From NCBI GenBank assembly GCA_020081605.1, contig JAHREC010000013.1, forward strand, positions 3,100,001 through 3,164,000: 64,000 nt of DNA. Reading direction: 5' to 3'. Every line of letters starts with the position of its first letter. The first letter of the stretch is position 1. Source of the stretch: Albifimbria verrucaria. Its lineage: Eukaryota; Ascomycota; Sordariomycetes; Hypocreales; Stachybotryaceae. Made by a program: the position numbers and the translations under genes. Below are positions 47,263 to 59,020 of this stretch, piece by piece. The notes under the pieces are model-generated. The model was not told where the DNA came from and did no database searches. It worked only from the letters and a program-made list of their open reading frames with translations.

Positions 47263-49093
47263 GGTCGACTCTATGTTCGAGGGACAAAGACCCAGGACCG
47301 TTCTTCTTTACGGCGTTGCGATTCGAATGGGACAATGGCAGCACTCGCACGATGTCAGAGTCTGGATTGATCAAGCTGCCTGCGTCGACATTCGGATATC
47401 GATGTACCGGAGGTGAGGCGTTCTGGACGAGAAGAATAAGGCAAGTGGGAGAACTGTTGCTTGTTGTTAGTGCGAGGCGCCAGACTACAAAGTTTGATTC
47501 CCGTGAGTGAAGATGGGGCCCAAATGGCGTGAGACATCGATACTCGGTGTATACGACAATTAAGCAGCTATGCAATGGGTGCAGCGCATTGTAAATTCAT
47601 GTCTCATCGCCAAGCGGGGCGGGAGTGACGGCGAGGCATCAGCGCGCAGTCTGGTAGCTGACGACGCGATAGAGCGCCGGCACATCCCATTCATGTCACC
47701 TGGACTCTCGACGGCATGATCGCAATCCAGCGCCAGCGAACCAAGGAACCAGGGGAATGTCGACCAACGAGCAATAGAGACGACTTACTGGATAAACTCA
47801 ATCCGCCAAAAGGGCAGAAACAACCAAAGACAGATCAGGGGCGTAGAGGAAAAGAAAGCAGCCGTCCAGAAACGGGCGCGAGAATGACGGACAGGATGGA
47901 GGGCTGGTTCAAGAGTCCTGACGACACAAGGCGTCCAAATTCGACGACCCCTGAGGCAGAGGGTGCGGGTGGACAGTGTATTGTTCTGTTTCCAATGGAA
48001 TCCTTGACAGCTGCATGGGTATCGGGGATCGGAGGCGGCGACGACGAAGAGAAGAAAGCGGGCCCAGTCGAGGATATTAGGGGTATTGGTGTGGAGGTAG
48101 GCTGCATGCAATGGTTGGCCTTGTTGGTCAACCCCGGCACACAGGCCCTCACACCACAGGTCAGCTCTGGGGACAAGGTGAAGAAGCTAGAGAGCTCAGA
48201 CGATGGCTAGAGGTTCCCAGAGCTAGTGCGAGAGGGCCGCCTCCACAGCTTGGCCGTTCCTAGCAATGGATCTAGGTATCGAGTCAGGCACTGTACGCTT
48301 CTGGAATGGATCTTGGCGGAGCGTGAGTTGGTGAAGCTTCGGAAGCCTTATGTGAAAACGGGCGACGGCGCAGCGACACGCGCTCTGAACAACGATAACA
48401 CTACGCAGGATAACAGTTCCTCAGCTGAGGTGAAGTAGACACCATGCAAGAGGCGAATGACTAGATGATGGATGCGGCCTCAAGGAGCCCAGAGCTGATC
48501 AAAGCTGAAGTCGTGTAGAAGGAGCTGGTTGGCAGGTGTACGGGTTGGAGGAGCAGGACGACGAGCCAGCTAGGGACAATAGAGACTGGTGATGGATGGG
48601 ATGGTGTGTGGTGTGTGGGCACGCCTACGGTACTTTAGGCTGTAGCTTGTACAACCAAATTACCGTAGCGTCCACGCAGGGCCGGAGCAGCTGCCCATTT
48701 ACGCCAGGTACGCAGTACCTACCTGGCTACTGGGAAGATCCCCAGCACATGCCGTAGGTACCTCTAGGCCAGGCAGGTAATTGGCGGGCACCATCTCAGC
48801 ACGGTACCGGTAATTGAGAGGCAGCTTATTAAAGTAGGAAGGGACATGCTTGTAGCCCAGGCATTGGAGGGGCAGGTGCTCCAGACTTGGTTCCCAATCA
48901 GGTGCTGCGACTCTAGTACATTAGTACATACGGTGGAGCGCGAGACCCCTGGCCGAAAGAGGGTGCCATTTGCAACACAAATTGCAACGCCTGTTTAGTA
49001 GCCTGAATCCTTTGGGGGCCCGTTCGTTTCTGCAGTGGTCTTCGAGAAGCCGTTGCCCCAGTTTCGCCTGCTGCATTGTGCCGATTCGCCCAG

Positions 49094-49112
49094 GGCAAGG
49101 CAAGGCAAGGCA
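49094..49112. repeat. CAAGG pentanucleotide repeat (inverted CCTTG)
   Basis: Three to four tandem units of GCAAG/CAAGG in gene-free DNA. Confidence 0.75.
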
Positions 49113-50014
49113 TCCAAGGGAGATGCTGGGACTTGACGCAGCGTGGCCCTGCCCTGAGAGGTACCATGAACATGTCACCCGGAGGACGCGAAAACCCTTT
49201 GCTACCTTACGTGGGCCTTGGTATTTACTTGGGACATGCGATATGTGCATCCACGAATACCCCAGAGCCAGGCCAGCACTTGTTCACAACTGCCCATCAT
49301 GCGGTGCTCAGCAGAGAAGTGGGGGAAGTGGAATGTCTTTGCTTCTTTGTACGCTTCTCATGCCGTCCCATGCTTGCTTGCCTAAAGGCTGTCCTGTCGT
49401 GTCCGAGCTGTGCTGTGCGCGCAGCCAAAGCTGGAAGCGGTCATGTGCAGTCCCACGCGCGGATGACGACTTAATAATGCGGAAGCCTGCAATGTAACCA
49501 TCAGCACACACCCATAAGCGTGTCAACCGGGTAAGAAACATGACGAGAGAAACAGCCTTACTAGAGGACTTCGCCCGGGCCGGTGCTTGTTGCAGCTGCA
49601 GCTGCAGCCGCAACGTAATGTAAGGCAGGAGAGAAGGATATCCGACCCGGCCGCCGCCGGTGCGTGTACATTTCCAGTAGGATCACCCGCCGATAGTCTA
49701 CCAAGGATGCTCTTCAAACGGCTTAGGGAATGCAAGGGCCCTTGCCCTGGTGAGTTGATGTCCGGCAATTCTGCTGTCCGAATGAGGGAACATGTATCCT
49801 TTACATGGTGGGGGCATCGATACGAAATCTTGCTCTGCTTACTTGCGTTGTAGCATCTAGTGTTGCCTCATAATATTCTGGACACAGGTACCGGCTATCG
49901 CAGTGCATTATGGCTGTTTCAGTTGTTCACTTTATTTGGCTGCCTATATGTAATTGACAGCGCATACATCAACGTCGGTGTTGTCAAGTGGCAGAGGTTG
50001 CGTGCCAAGTAAGT

Positions 50015-50095
50015 GATAAAAAATATTCAAGTATACAATAAAAATAAAGGTTAGGGGCAGTAAATAACAAGACCCTGCAAATTATACAGATTCAA
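50015..50095. other. AT-rich patch
   Basis: AAAAAATATTC, ATACAATAAAAATAAAG and AAATTATACAG occur within 80 bp in an otherwise GC-balanced region. No gene seen. Confidence 0.5.
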
Positions 50096-52542
50096 TGTCC
50101 CTCCAGGGAGTCCTTGGATCGATGCTAAGAAAGAACTCTAAACGAAACAGAAGATTAATACCAATTATGATTGTGGCCATTCTCCTGGATGTTTCGACTC
50201 TAGAGGTATGAGGTTGTGACAGAGCACGTTTCTGCCATCAAACTCCCTCTCTACCTAAGGTACTAACTTACCTACTGTTATCTCCGACTTGAGTTAGCTC
50301 CTTGAGAAAGCTCCCTGTTGCTGCCACGACACTCAAGCACCGTGTGACAACGTGCCCTATAATGCACTGTTTATAATGGTTGTCCACTGCACTCGAGACA
50401 GGAGCAAATATCCGCGCCGGCCGTTGGCACCAATCGTGGGACAAGCACTAACGTTAGCGGACAAGGGGATCCGGTGGTGCGCCTATCTGGTGTACCTCGT
50501 GGCACTTTTCGACGGTTCATTTCCAGCCAGCACGCGAAGAACTGATGGCTTTTGCGGTGCATGGCACGGACCCATTCACCAAAGGCGGCCTTCTCTGCCC
50601 CGTGCAAGTTCTTCGCGCCAGAGCAGTCGAGCCCTCATCGCGCAGCAAAGATAAGAAAGGATGAGCCTGTCTAGCGTGTGGCTCCAAAGGAGGAGGGGGA
50701 CAGGCACGGCTCATTGCAGCGCCAGCGTGGCATGCTAATGACCACAGGGTGTCCTGTCCCGGCCGGTCTGCCTGCGGTTGGCAATCCTTCCGACCAGTCC
50801 CTACGGAGCCTCCCGAGACGCCAAAGTCGACGAACAGACGCCGGGCCCATGATGATATCGGCAATTGGGAAGGGGGCTCACAAGGGCTTTGGATCTGGAT
50901 AATGACGCGGCCCACCCGGCTGTTACTGGTGTGCACGACTCACCTCATCTTGTTTCATACACTAAGACACTCAGACCAGTACTATGTATTAAGAGCCTCG
51001 TGCGGGATCCCTCTGCCAAAGGGGTGTGGTCTGGCGTAAAGGTTCCACATGCACGCAAATTGGCCATGCCATGACAATTAAAACCTGCCTGCCTACCGTG
51101 CTGTCGGACGGAAGCTCGCCCCATCCGCCTTGCCATCGGGCAAGACATGCACGTTCTGTTGGTTCGACCACAAGACAAAAAAACATACGACACGGGCCCT
51201 TTCTCGATGCAGATGCAGATCTCGGCTGCAGATCCTGCCGCGCTGGCAGCTTATTCGCCCGCCCTGACCTGTTGGACCGATTGCAGACGGAAATAGTAAT
51301 AACAGTGGTAACAGTACGGTAACAGTCAGACGGTAGGATGCCTGCGCGCAGCAGGACGAAATGGCCCTGTCTCAAACAAATTCAAACCGCCCACATACTC
51401 TTCCGTGCGACAGCGGATCTGTTGGACGATCGTCGCTTGCCCCTCAAGCAAAAGCGCCGTATCTTGAAGCTAATCTTCCGTCGATGGAGTCAAGCCGCTA
51501 ACGAAGGGCTTGAGCGATAGTCTCGCGTTGGCCCGTCCTGCTAAACAAAACCAGGCACAAGTACCGTGTAGGCGCTCTCGACCTAGCCTCTACAACGCTT
51601 GTCTGTGGGTTCCATGCCTCGCCCGGCTTGTAGTCTCTCGTATACGCCCAGCCGGTCTAATGATTTGTGAAATTGAGAACTATGCATTCCCGGCATTTTA
51701 CGTCATTGTTCCTTGAGTCGAGTCCTGATATTCTTGAAGTCTGGGCCTCAACAGCTCCTCGAACAATATTGATCCAAAGGCAAAGGCTCCATCACATGCG
51801 TGCCTGTGTTTCAGTCGATGCCCAACAGAAATAGAGTCGGAGCTACTCTGCCTCCATGGTCCATTAGACGCTTGTATGACCTAGGCGGTACCAGACTTTC
51901 CGCAACCCGTAGCGCGGGCTTGCTTGATCCCCATAGCAGTGAAGAAAGGCGTTTAGGTTTGCCCAGTCAGCCGAAAGACCGACTTCAAGTCATACTCAGT
52001 ATTGAGGAAGACACGGGCGTCAGGCTCTCCGGTGGTTACTGATGCTGGACGGCAGGCTACATTATGGTGTGGCCGACATATATCTTAGCAAGGCATCCGT
52101 AGCAATACGCACTATTCAAGGTTCAGTGCTTCGGAAAGTTGCAGTTGTAGTTGCAGACGAAGTGAGAATTCATGCAGCAACCCAGCCACCATATGCGGTC
52201 AGTCACCGCCTTTAGGTCTCATTTCATCATTCTCAGAAACTGTGCAATGTCTGCCAGCATGGCTCTGTGCAGTTTGGTCTTCATATCCATGTGGGCGGGT
52301 TGCTATGTGATGAAGCTCATATCACAACAATGGAATCCCTATTTTGCAGGAGAATAAAGCCTATTGTTTGAGATTCAAGTCAATGGATTAAAGTGATATG
52401 AATGGGCTGCCAAAATTCATTGCAAGTCAAGTTGCCAGCCATCGCCAGCTGCTTCTTAAGAACTCCAATGACAAGCATCATGAATTCTATCCAAAGTTTC
52501 AACTTCGGATAACAACAAAAACTGTTGAGCTTTAACGTCGAG

Positions 52543-54009
52543 ATGCAGCTTCAACGCCCTGTCGTCCGTGTGAAACACATCTTACCTCTTCTTTGTGCTT
52601 GTTTGTTCCTCGTCCAGTTAGGTCTCTCCCTGAGCGACGTCCCTCAACCATGGTGATGCAGGACATCATCTGCAGGGAGTACTTGGGCGTGGCCTCGAAC
52701 GTGCGCATGCCCCAGGCTCAGTGTCTTACCGCACCCATTCAGCGGGAGCTCAACATCGTCAACGTCGGAAGTCTCATCTCCGTCACTATTGCAGGTATGA
52801 AGTCGAGTTGTTACGCTACCAATGCTAGGGTTACTAACAAACTGAAACTAGGAGCATTGGTCGCTTTGCCCTACGGATTTCTCTCCGGTCGATATGGCCG
52901 TGTTCCGGTTCTCGCCGCGAGCATTCTTGGCATGCTGCTTGCCCAAGGCTACGTTACGTATATTCTCATGCAGAAGGGCCGTGTGCCTCTCCGAGCGGTA
53001 TGGGGCTTGGGCGTTCCACTGCTCGTAGGAGGCGGTCGGTCTACAGCGGAAGCCGTGGTTTTCACCATCATCTCTGATGTATCTACAGGTCTACAGAGGT
53101 AAGCCACCTCAAACTTGTCCGAAATGTTGGGGCTGACGAAGAAAGCAGATCCAACCGGTTCCAGTGGACGGCTGGCGCAGTGCTTCTCGGCCAGATGTTT
53201 GGGCTTCTCCTCGCCCAACCACTGACCAAGATGTCCGTATGGCTCCTCTTGGGCTCTCACCAGGCCTCATGTTCCTAGGAGGCCTAGCCCTCGTGGTCTT
53301 CACCCCAGAAACACTGCCGCTTAGTTTGAGTAAAGTGGATTGTAGAATCCATAACACGGGGTCTGTTTGGTCCACCATTGCGAGGATGTTCAAGAAACCA
53401 GCAGGCCTACTTCTCCCAGGAGCTGTTCTTCCTATAGCAACAGCGACGATGCAGTCCGACATTGTCATGCGCTTCATGCCTTTGCAGTATCATTGGTCAC
53501 TGCCTCAATCCGGTCTGCTATTATCATTGCGCACTTTACTGACCATCCTCACCTTGATTATTGTTGTTCCGAGTTTGTCCTGGCTATGCTCGAAGTTAAC
53601 GTCTTGGACATCATTGGGTCGCGATCAGTTCCTGGCCTGTGCCAGCGCATCACTATTTGTGCTTGGTTCACTCGGTTTACTGATGGTTGAAAATGAAACT
53701 CTCTTCATCACCGGTTTCTGTATATCAGCACTAGGCTCGGGGCTCCCAACATTGTGTCGGGCGATGTTGGTGGTTGTTCTACGCGAACACAACGTAGGAT
53801 CTATATTTGGTGTCCTTGCTGCTGGAGAGCTGTTGGGCATGTTGGCATGCCAAGTCAGTATGGGGTGGCTGTTCCACATCGGTTTGAGCTCATAGGTAGG
53901 GCTACCGTTCGGTTTGGCCATGCTCCTTGCCCTTGCAGTGGCATTGGCGGTTTTGGTGGCCCATGTACATGAGAACGGTGAACAGGGGAACATTCAGAGA
54001 TGGGTTTGA
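52543..54009 (+). CDS. MFS transporter, possibly truncated
   Basis: Major facilitator superfamily transporter of unknown substrate, plasma or vacuolar membrane. Exons: 52543-52794, 52852-53099, 53150 onward. TM1 lies in HILPLLCACLFLVQLGLSL; GALVALPYGFLSGRYGRVPVLAASILGML carries the TM2-TM3 loop motif G-x3-D/G-R-x-GR. Several later helices follow (for example VWLPLG/LSPGLMFLGGLALVV, LLLPGAVLPIATA, LRTLLTILTLIIVVPSL, FLACASASLFVLGSLGLLMV). One base each is missing at 52641-52643 and 53245-53246. Unlike every other break here, an in-frame TAG at 53893-53895 interrupts the reading before a last helix (GLPFGLAMLLALAVALAVLVAHV) that continues in the same frame to TGA at 54007-54009. The protein may be truncated by one helix, or the TAG is a substitution error. 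Confidence 0.85.
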
Positions 54010-54517
54010 ATTACACCGTTTGAACTGAATGGATTGGGCTGAGGTATCGTCAGTCCTATGAGAAGGTGTTTAGTTTCCACAAGCTATTTATGAACTTGGC
54101 TGTAAACGACGCCCAATTACTCCAATCATTTGTGCCTACCATGAAGACAAACCATCCCGCTAACTCTATTTTGGTGATCCAAGCACTTGGGTTCGATCAA
54201 GTCCAAACTTTTGGGCAATTTGTTACTCCATATACGCCATTGCTACATGGGAGCAATGGCGAGGATCGCCAATCCCAAGGCACACTACAAATCAGAAAGT
54301 GAGGGAGGATCACGAGCACATGATACAATGCAAACAATAGGTGTAAGAAGCAATGTCAATTATAATGTTCCAGGTGTCAATGGCACCAGATGTGGTTTGC
54401 TGTTTAGACACAAACCACTGGAGTGTCGTTTCTTAGGGTATCAATACACATCGCCAGACCAACTCCACCGCCTTTTCGCCGCGTTCCAATCATTCTCAAT
54501 AGTCATCAAGAGACCGC
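54010..54517. other. convergent 3' regions, no gene
   Basis: Half a kilobase between the MFS gene and the CsbD-like gene. No coding signal recognised. Confidence 0.45.
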
Positions 54518-55125
54518 TTAGTGGTTCTCGCGACGGTCGGCCTCAGCCTGCTTGATGATGTCGTGCTCGGCACCACGCTGCTGGGTCTTGCCCTCGGCAC
54601 GCATCTGCTCGTAGTGAGCCTGACCGTCCTTGTCACCAGTAATGCCAGAGATGGCGCTTCCGACGGCGCCCTGAGCTCGGTTGGAGATGCCGGAGCCGTA
54701 GTCGCTAAGTTGACCCTTGGCCTCCTGCTGCTGGCCCTCGAGGTTCTGCTGGCGGCCGGAGGCCTTGAGAGACTGGGATGAGAGAGTTAGTATTGCAGAA
54801 AAGCATGGAGGGGCAGTCAACAGGAGCTCACCTCGTTTCCAATCAGGTTGCCGACGGTTTCCTTAGCAGAGCCGACAGTCTGGTTCCAAGAACCCTGGGT
54901 GCGGTTGGGATCGTCACGGGTAATGGCGCCAGAACCAGAGATGGTGGCACCGGGGAGTTTGGCGGTAGCATGCGAGGCCTCATGCTCAGCCTCGGCCTTG
55001 TCCTTGCGAGCCTGGCCCTGGACCTGGTCGCCGGTGCTGCCAGTCAGGTTGCCAAGAGCGTTCTGGATGGTGCCAGTGGCGCTGTCGACGTAGGACTTGA
55101 GGGTGGAGGTGTTGTTGTCAGACAT
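54518..55125 (-). CDS. CsbD-like stress protein
   Basis: CsbD-like proteins are small, hydrophilic, stress-associated proteins; fungal relatives are sometimes annotated as mismatched base pair and cruciform DNA recognition protein. Two exons, 55125-54832 and 54772-54518, join in frame (donor GTGAGC, acceptor TCCCAG). The protein of about 182 residues is rich in Gly, Gln, Ala and Asp. It has two CsbD-type repeats, SYVDSATGTIQNALGNLTGSTGDQVQGQ and the region SWNQTVGSAKETVGNLIGNESLKASGRQQNLEGQQQ, then GSAISGITGDKDGQAHYEQ. There is no signal peptide, membrane segment or cysteine. No missing bases. A predicted disordered protectant role follows from the family, not from sequence. Confidence 0.88.
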
Positions 55126-56283
55126 GTTGACGGTTTGTTGTTGGAAGAGGGTTGGTTTGTGTAGAAAGATGTGCTTGATGAATGGATAAACAGAGTGTTG
55201 TTGTGGTCAGCCAAAGACTTGATTGAGGAATGGTAGTTTGTGAGGTGATGAGATGGGAGAAACGAGAGCAACCAAAGCTGGGGACTGGAGATCTTATACC
55301 CGGCTGTCAGTAAAATGGGAAGTGAGCACCAGATGGGGCTTATGGGCAATCACGATGGTGTTTCGCGTTGCATGGCAGGCAGCTGGCGTCGGCTGGACCC
55401 AGTGATGTCATTTTACGGCTTGGGTTGGTCCCTAGTTGGCCCGGGGCGTTGGCTGGTGCTCGTGCTTGCCCTTTGAAGCTGTCGCGATCGGGTCACACAC
55501 CACCATCTTGCGCCATGACGTCAGTGGGTTTGTGCATTGTCCTGGGCAGCCGCTGCACTCGTTCTCCTTCACCCACCTCACCCACCTCACCCACCCCATT
55601 GGGCAAAGGCTGGCCTTTCTGTCTGTGAATGAGTGCTTGCTGCACTTCCAATGGTGTGACATGCTTCCTTGGCCCGGCCTCTCCTGGCTCCCACAACCTT
55701 CTGGTGTTTTCCAGCTTTGCCGAGCTGCGGCATGCCCTGCACTGCATGCATGTGCTTCTCGTCGAATCTGGGCCTCTTGTAGACGAGGCTCAACACCATC
55801 CACCACTAACACCAAGCCTTCGGTCCGTTCAGGCCACCGGTTTCATCAAGCATGTCCAACCACATCAAGCACAACAGCCCGTGACACTTCCATGGGTTCA
55901 GATTCAGTCAACTTCCTGCTTGGTAGCATTCTGTGTCTAACCTGTCTTGCATGTCCACGGTACATTCACATGTCAATAATCATAGTTTCAGCAGTGTTGT
56001 GGCAAGGCATTATACGGAGGTGAGATTACTATGTCATCTCGCTTTTCCTCTCCAAGTCATAATGATTGTGATCATGAGAAGCTTGTTTTGCACACCACAG
56101 CCTCATCCCGACGCTAACGACAGATGCCATCCCAAATTGTACCAAACCACAAAAGTCCCATATTCCCCGTACACCGATAAAACGAGGTATCTTCTGATAT
56201 TTACAATGCTGTTACATGAGCTGACGCTCGGCGGTTACTCTCGACACCCGCAACCATCATCCTCCCCGTATCAATAGACATTC
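55126..56283. other. intergenic, CsbD promoter side and NFS1 3' side
   Basis: Between two minus-strand genes. A CACCCACCT tandem occurs at 55570-55597. No gene recognised. Confidence 0.5.
55570..55597. repeat. ACCTCACCC tandem repeat
   Basis: Three short units of CACCCACCT/ACCTCACCC follow one another. Confidence 0.7.
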
Positions 56284-58048
56284 TTAGTGCTGTGACCATT
56301 GAATGGTGTTCAGGTCGATACCCTCTTGCACCAATTCCCAAAGCGGGCTGAGCTCTCGGAGGAACGTAACTCGCTCCTGGACAGCCTTGAGCACGTAATC
56401 GATTTCCATCTCAGTGGTAAAGCGGCCAATGCCAAAGCGGATACTGCTGTGTGCGCTCTCGTCACTGTTGCCCAAGGCTCGGAGAACGTAGCTGGGCTCC
56501 AGAGAAGCGGATGTGCACGCACTACCCGAGGACAAGGCAATATCCTTGAGCGCCATCAGGAGAGACTCGCCCTCAACGTAAGCGAAGGAGACGTTGACAC
56601 AACCAGGGTAAAATGACTTGGGGTCACCGTTCTGGTTGGTGTGCTCCATGGCCAAGAGGCCGTCAAGCAGGCGCTTGGAGAGGTATGAGATACGCTTGTG
56701 GTCGTACTGTGAAACAGCGTTAGTTTATGCCAACACAGATCGATGAACATATGTAAAGTAAGGGATACGACGCATCCAAATCAGGAAATCGCTACAATCA
56801 ACACGAACGGCCTTGTCACGGGCCATTCAGAAAGCCATGCATGTAGAGCAAATCATCATAAAGTGCAGGGAGAGGAAATAAAAATGTCATGTACATACCT
56901 CCATGTCCTCGTGAGCGATACGGCATGCCTCGCCAAAGCCGACAACCAGGGAGGTGCCAAAGTACCGCTTCGCAGACCACGCTCCTGTCCACCTCCCGTG
57001 ATGAGAGGCTCGAGTCTGACTCGTGGTCGTCTTCGGACGTAGCAGGCGCCGATGCCCTTGGGTCCGTAAATCTTGTGCGATGAGATAGACATCAGATCGA
57101 TGTTCATCTCGTTAACATCCAGAGGGATCTTTCCGACTGCCTGGGCAGCGTCGGTGTGGAAGAAGATCTTGTGCTTGCGGCACAGCTTGCCAATCTCAGC
57201 GATGGGCTGGATAACACCAATCTCGTTGTTGACGGCCATAATGCTGACCAGGGCAGTATCAGGTCGAATCTCCTCTCGAGGTCCTCCAAACGTATCAAGC
57301 CGTTGTTCTGAACGGGCAGGTAGGTGACTTCAAAACCATCATCCTGGAGATGACGGCAACTGTCCAGCACGCACTTGTGCTCGGTCTGGGTGGTGATGAT
57401 GTGCTTCTTCTTGCCTGATCGACCAAAGAATCGAGCGACACCCTTGATGCTCATGTTGTTACTCTCGGTGGCACCGCTGGTGAAGATGATCTCCTTGGGG
57501 TCTGCACCGATGAGCTTGGCCACATGTTCACGAGCTTCCTCGACCGCCTTCTCACTCTCCCAACCGTACGCATGTGTTCGGGAATGGGGTTTCCGTAGAC
57601 GCCGACGTAGAAGGGGATCATGGCGTCGAGGACGCGGGGATCGACTGGTGTCGTTGCTTGCATGTCCAGGTAGATGGGTCTTTGACCCTCTTCCATGACG
57701 GCTGCTTGCTTCAGAACCTCTGGATGAAATATCAGCAATCGTGGTCCCGAGTATAATGCGCAAAATTTTAACAGGTTGAGGGTCGCATACCGGCCATAGG
57801 GCTGACTTTGACATCAGAAGAGCCGGTCATCTGAGGGGAGGGATGTCTGCAAAGTCCTTCTTATCCAACTTGATGGCCGTCTCGACTCGAGCATTATCTC
57901 TCTTCGATTCGGTCACGTATCCTCGTCGCGCAGACGCAGAGGCACTGACGGCTGCACAAGGCAGCCGGCGCAGAGAACCTGCTGCGACGGAGGGCTTGCA
58001 GCCCAAGCGGCTCGCAGACCTCAACACGTTGGATGCACGACTGGCCAT
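56284..58048 (-). CDS. NFS1: Nfs1 cysteine desulfurase, mitochondrial
   Basis: PLP enzyme that removes sulfur from cysteine for iron-sulfur cluster assembly and tRNA thiolation. Exons: 58048-57791, 57719-56899, 56706-56284. Start ATG at 58046-58048 opens a basic, Ser/Ala-rich mitochondrial leader. Family signatures: [102 protein letters not shown] (PLP lysine), [12 protein letters not shown], and [21 protein letters not shown] with the active cysteine. The C-terminus [10 protein letters not shown] is typical. Four bases are missing: 57835-57838, 57586-57589, 57272-57273, 56949-56951. The enzyme is essential in yeast and its motifs are undamaged between the breaks, so these are probably sequence errors. 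Confidence 0.96.
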
Positions 58049-59020
58049 GTTGTGTTGATGATGAGATGGCGAAGCAGGACGAGGAAGAGAAATTCGACGA
58101 GCTTGTGGCCAAAGATGGAGGTAGCCACTGGAGCTGTTCCGGAAATTTGTCATTCACCGTTCGGCTCGGCGGTTCGGTGATATTGTTCACCCGGGCCTGC
58201 CATTGGCTGAATAGGCCGGGTATTGCCTCAATGATTCATGGCGGGCCACTAGCATTGTGAGGTTCGTGGATGCTGGATAGGGAAGTAGGTAGCTGCAGGC
58301 GAGCGTTGCAGAAACCTTGACAGGAGCAAGAGAACACGGCGTCTCGTCCAGTTTTAAGGCTGACAGCCGGCCGCCTTTCATGCACACTGAACAATCGAAC
58401 GATATGTCGATGCCTCGGGGCAGAGACTGGACATGGCCCCTCCCTGGCAGGCCTGGCTCCACGAAAATCGTACCACCGAGCACCGAAGTACTGCGGTACC
58501 TTGGGGTGGGCGAGTTGCTTGGCAGCTGCCGACATTACCTACGAAATTATGTAAGCCCTGTTTTTCCACCATGCGTGCTCTGGCCCCGGCCTGCTCAGTG
58601 ACGCAAGAGCCCCTGACTGTCGTCAGTGCTGCAAAGAGAGCCAGGCAATTTGGCCTGGCTTTGGGTACCGAAGGCGGTGGCCTAGGCTACCTGGACGGTA
58701 CTTGGCTTCTTGGTGCACCGGCAGCGAGCGTTGCCCGGAAATCTCGGAAGCCCAAAGGTATCCCAGCCTTGGCTTTCTACCTACCGTAGACCTACCGTAG
58801 ACTTACCGTAGACTATAGAAGTAAGCCATGCGCCACATTGTGTACCGCGTAAGGTTGTCAACACAGCCACAACGAAGTCGTCACCAGGTGACAGAGACTC
58901 TCGAACTCTCCTACTTGGACACCAACAGGCGTTGGCAACCTCCTCCCGACCACTGGCGACGGTGATCACGCCGGTCTTAATCTCGACTTAACCCCTCTCA
59001 TCAACAGCACATAGCGCATC
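58049..59020. promoter_or_regulatory. divergent promoter region of NFS1 and RVS167
   Basis: Nearly 1 kb between divergent starts. It holds an exact-to-near-exact 11-bp repeat x3 at 58782-58814. No coding region recognised. Confidence 0.5.
58782..58814. repeat. 11-bp direct repeat, three copies
   Basis: TACCGTAGAC plus C or T occurs three times head to tail, about 200 bp upstream of RVS167. Confidence 0.85.

Larger units (their letters stand above)
47263..52542. other. 5.3 kb region without a recognisable gene
   Basis: The longest gene-free stretch. Open frames (for example 47716-48210 plus, 48970-49497 plus, 50517-50936 minus) carry no domain and no clean splice structure. It contains GTACC-rich words (48700-48800), an inverted CCTTG repeat (49094-49112), a CAGCTG tandem (49594-49612), an AT-rich patch (50015-50095) and a 60-codon Arg/Lys-rich frame (51338-51520). 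The right end holds the MFS promoter. A degraded mobile element cannot be excluded. Confidence 0.5.

Noticed and set aside
47716..48210. 164-codon plus-strand open frame in the promoter of the large unknown gene
   Set aside because: No recognisable domain, and two other frames of similar length overlap it on the minus strand.
54180..54210. tRNA B-box-like GGGTTCGATCAAGTCC
   Set aside because: No matching A box or cloverleaf can be drawn around it.
56284..58048. Programmed frameshifting in NFS1 and others
   Set aside because: There are too many sites per gene, in many unrelated genes, without a shared slippery sequence; all are consistent with lost bases in runs.
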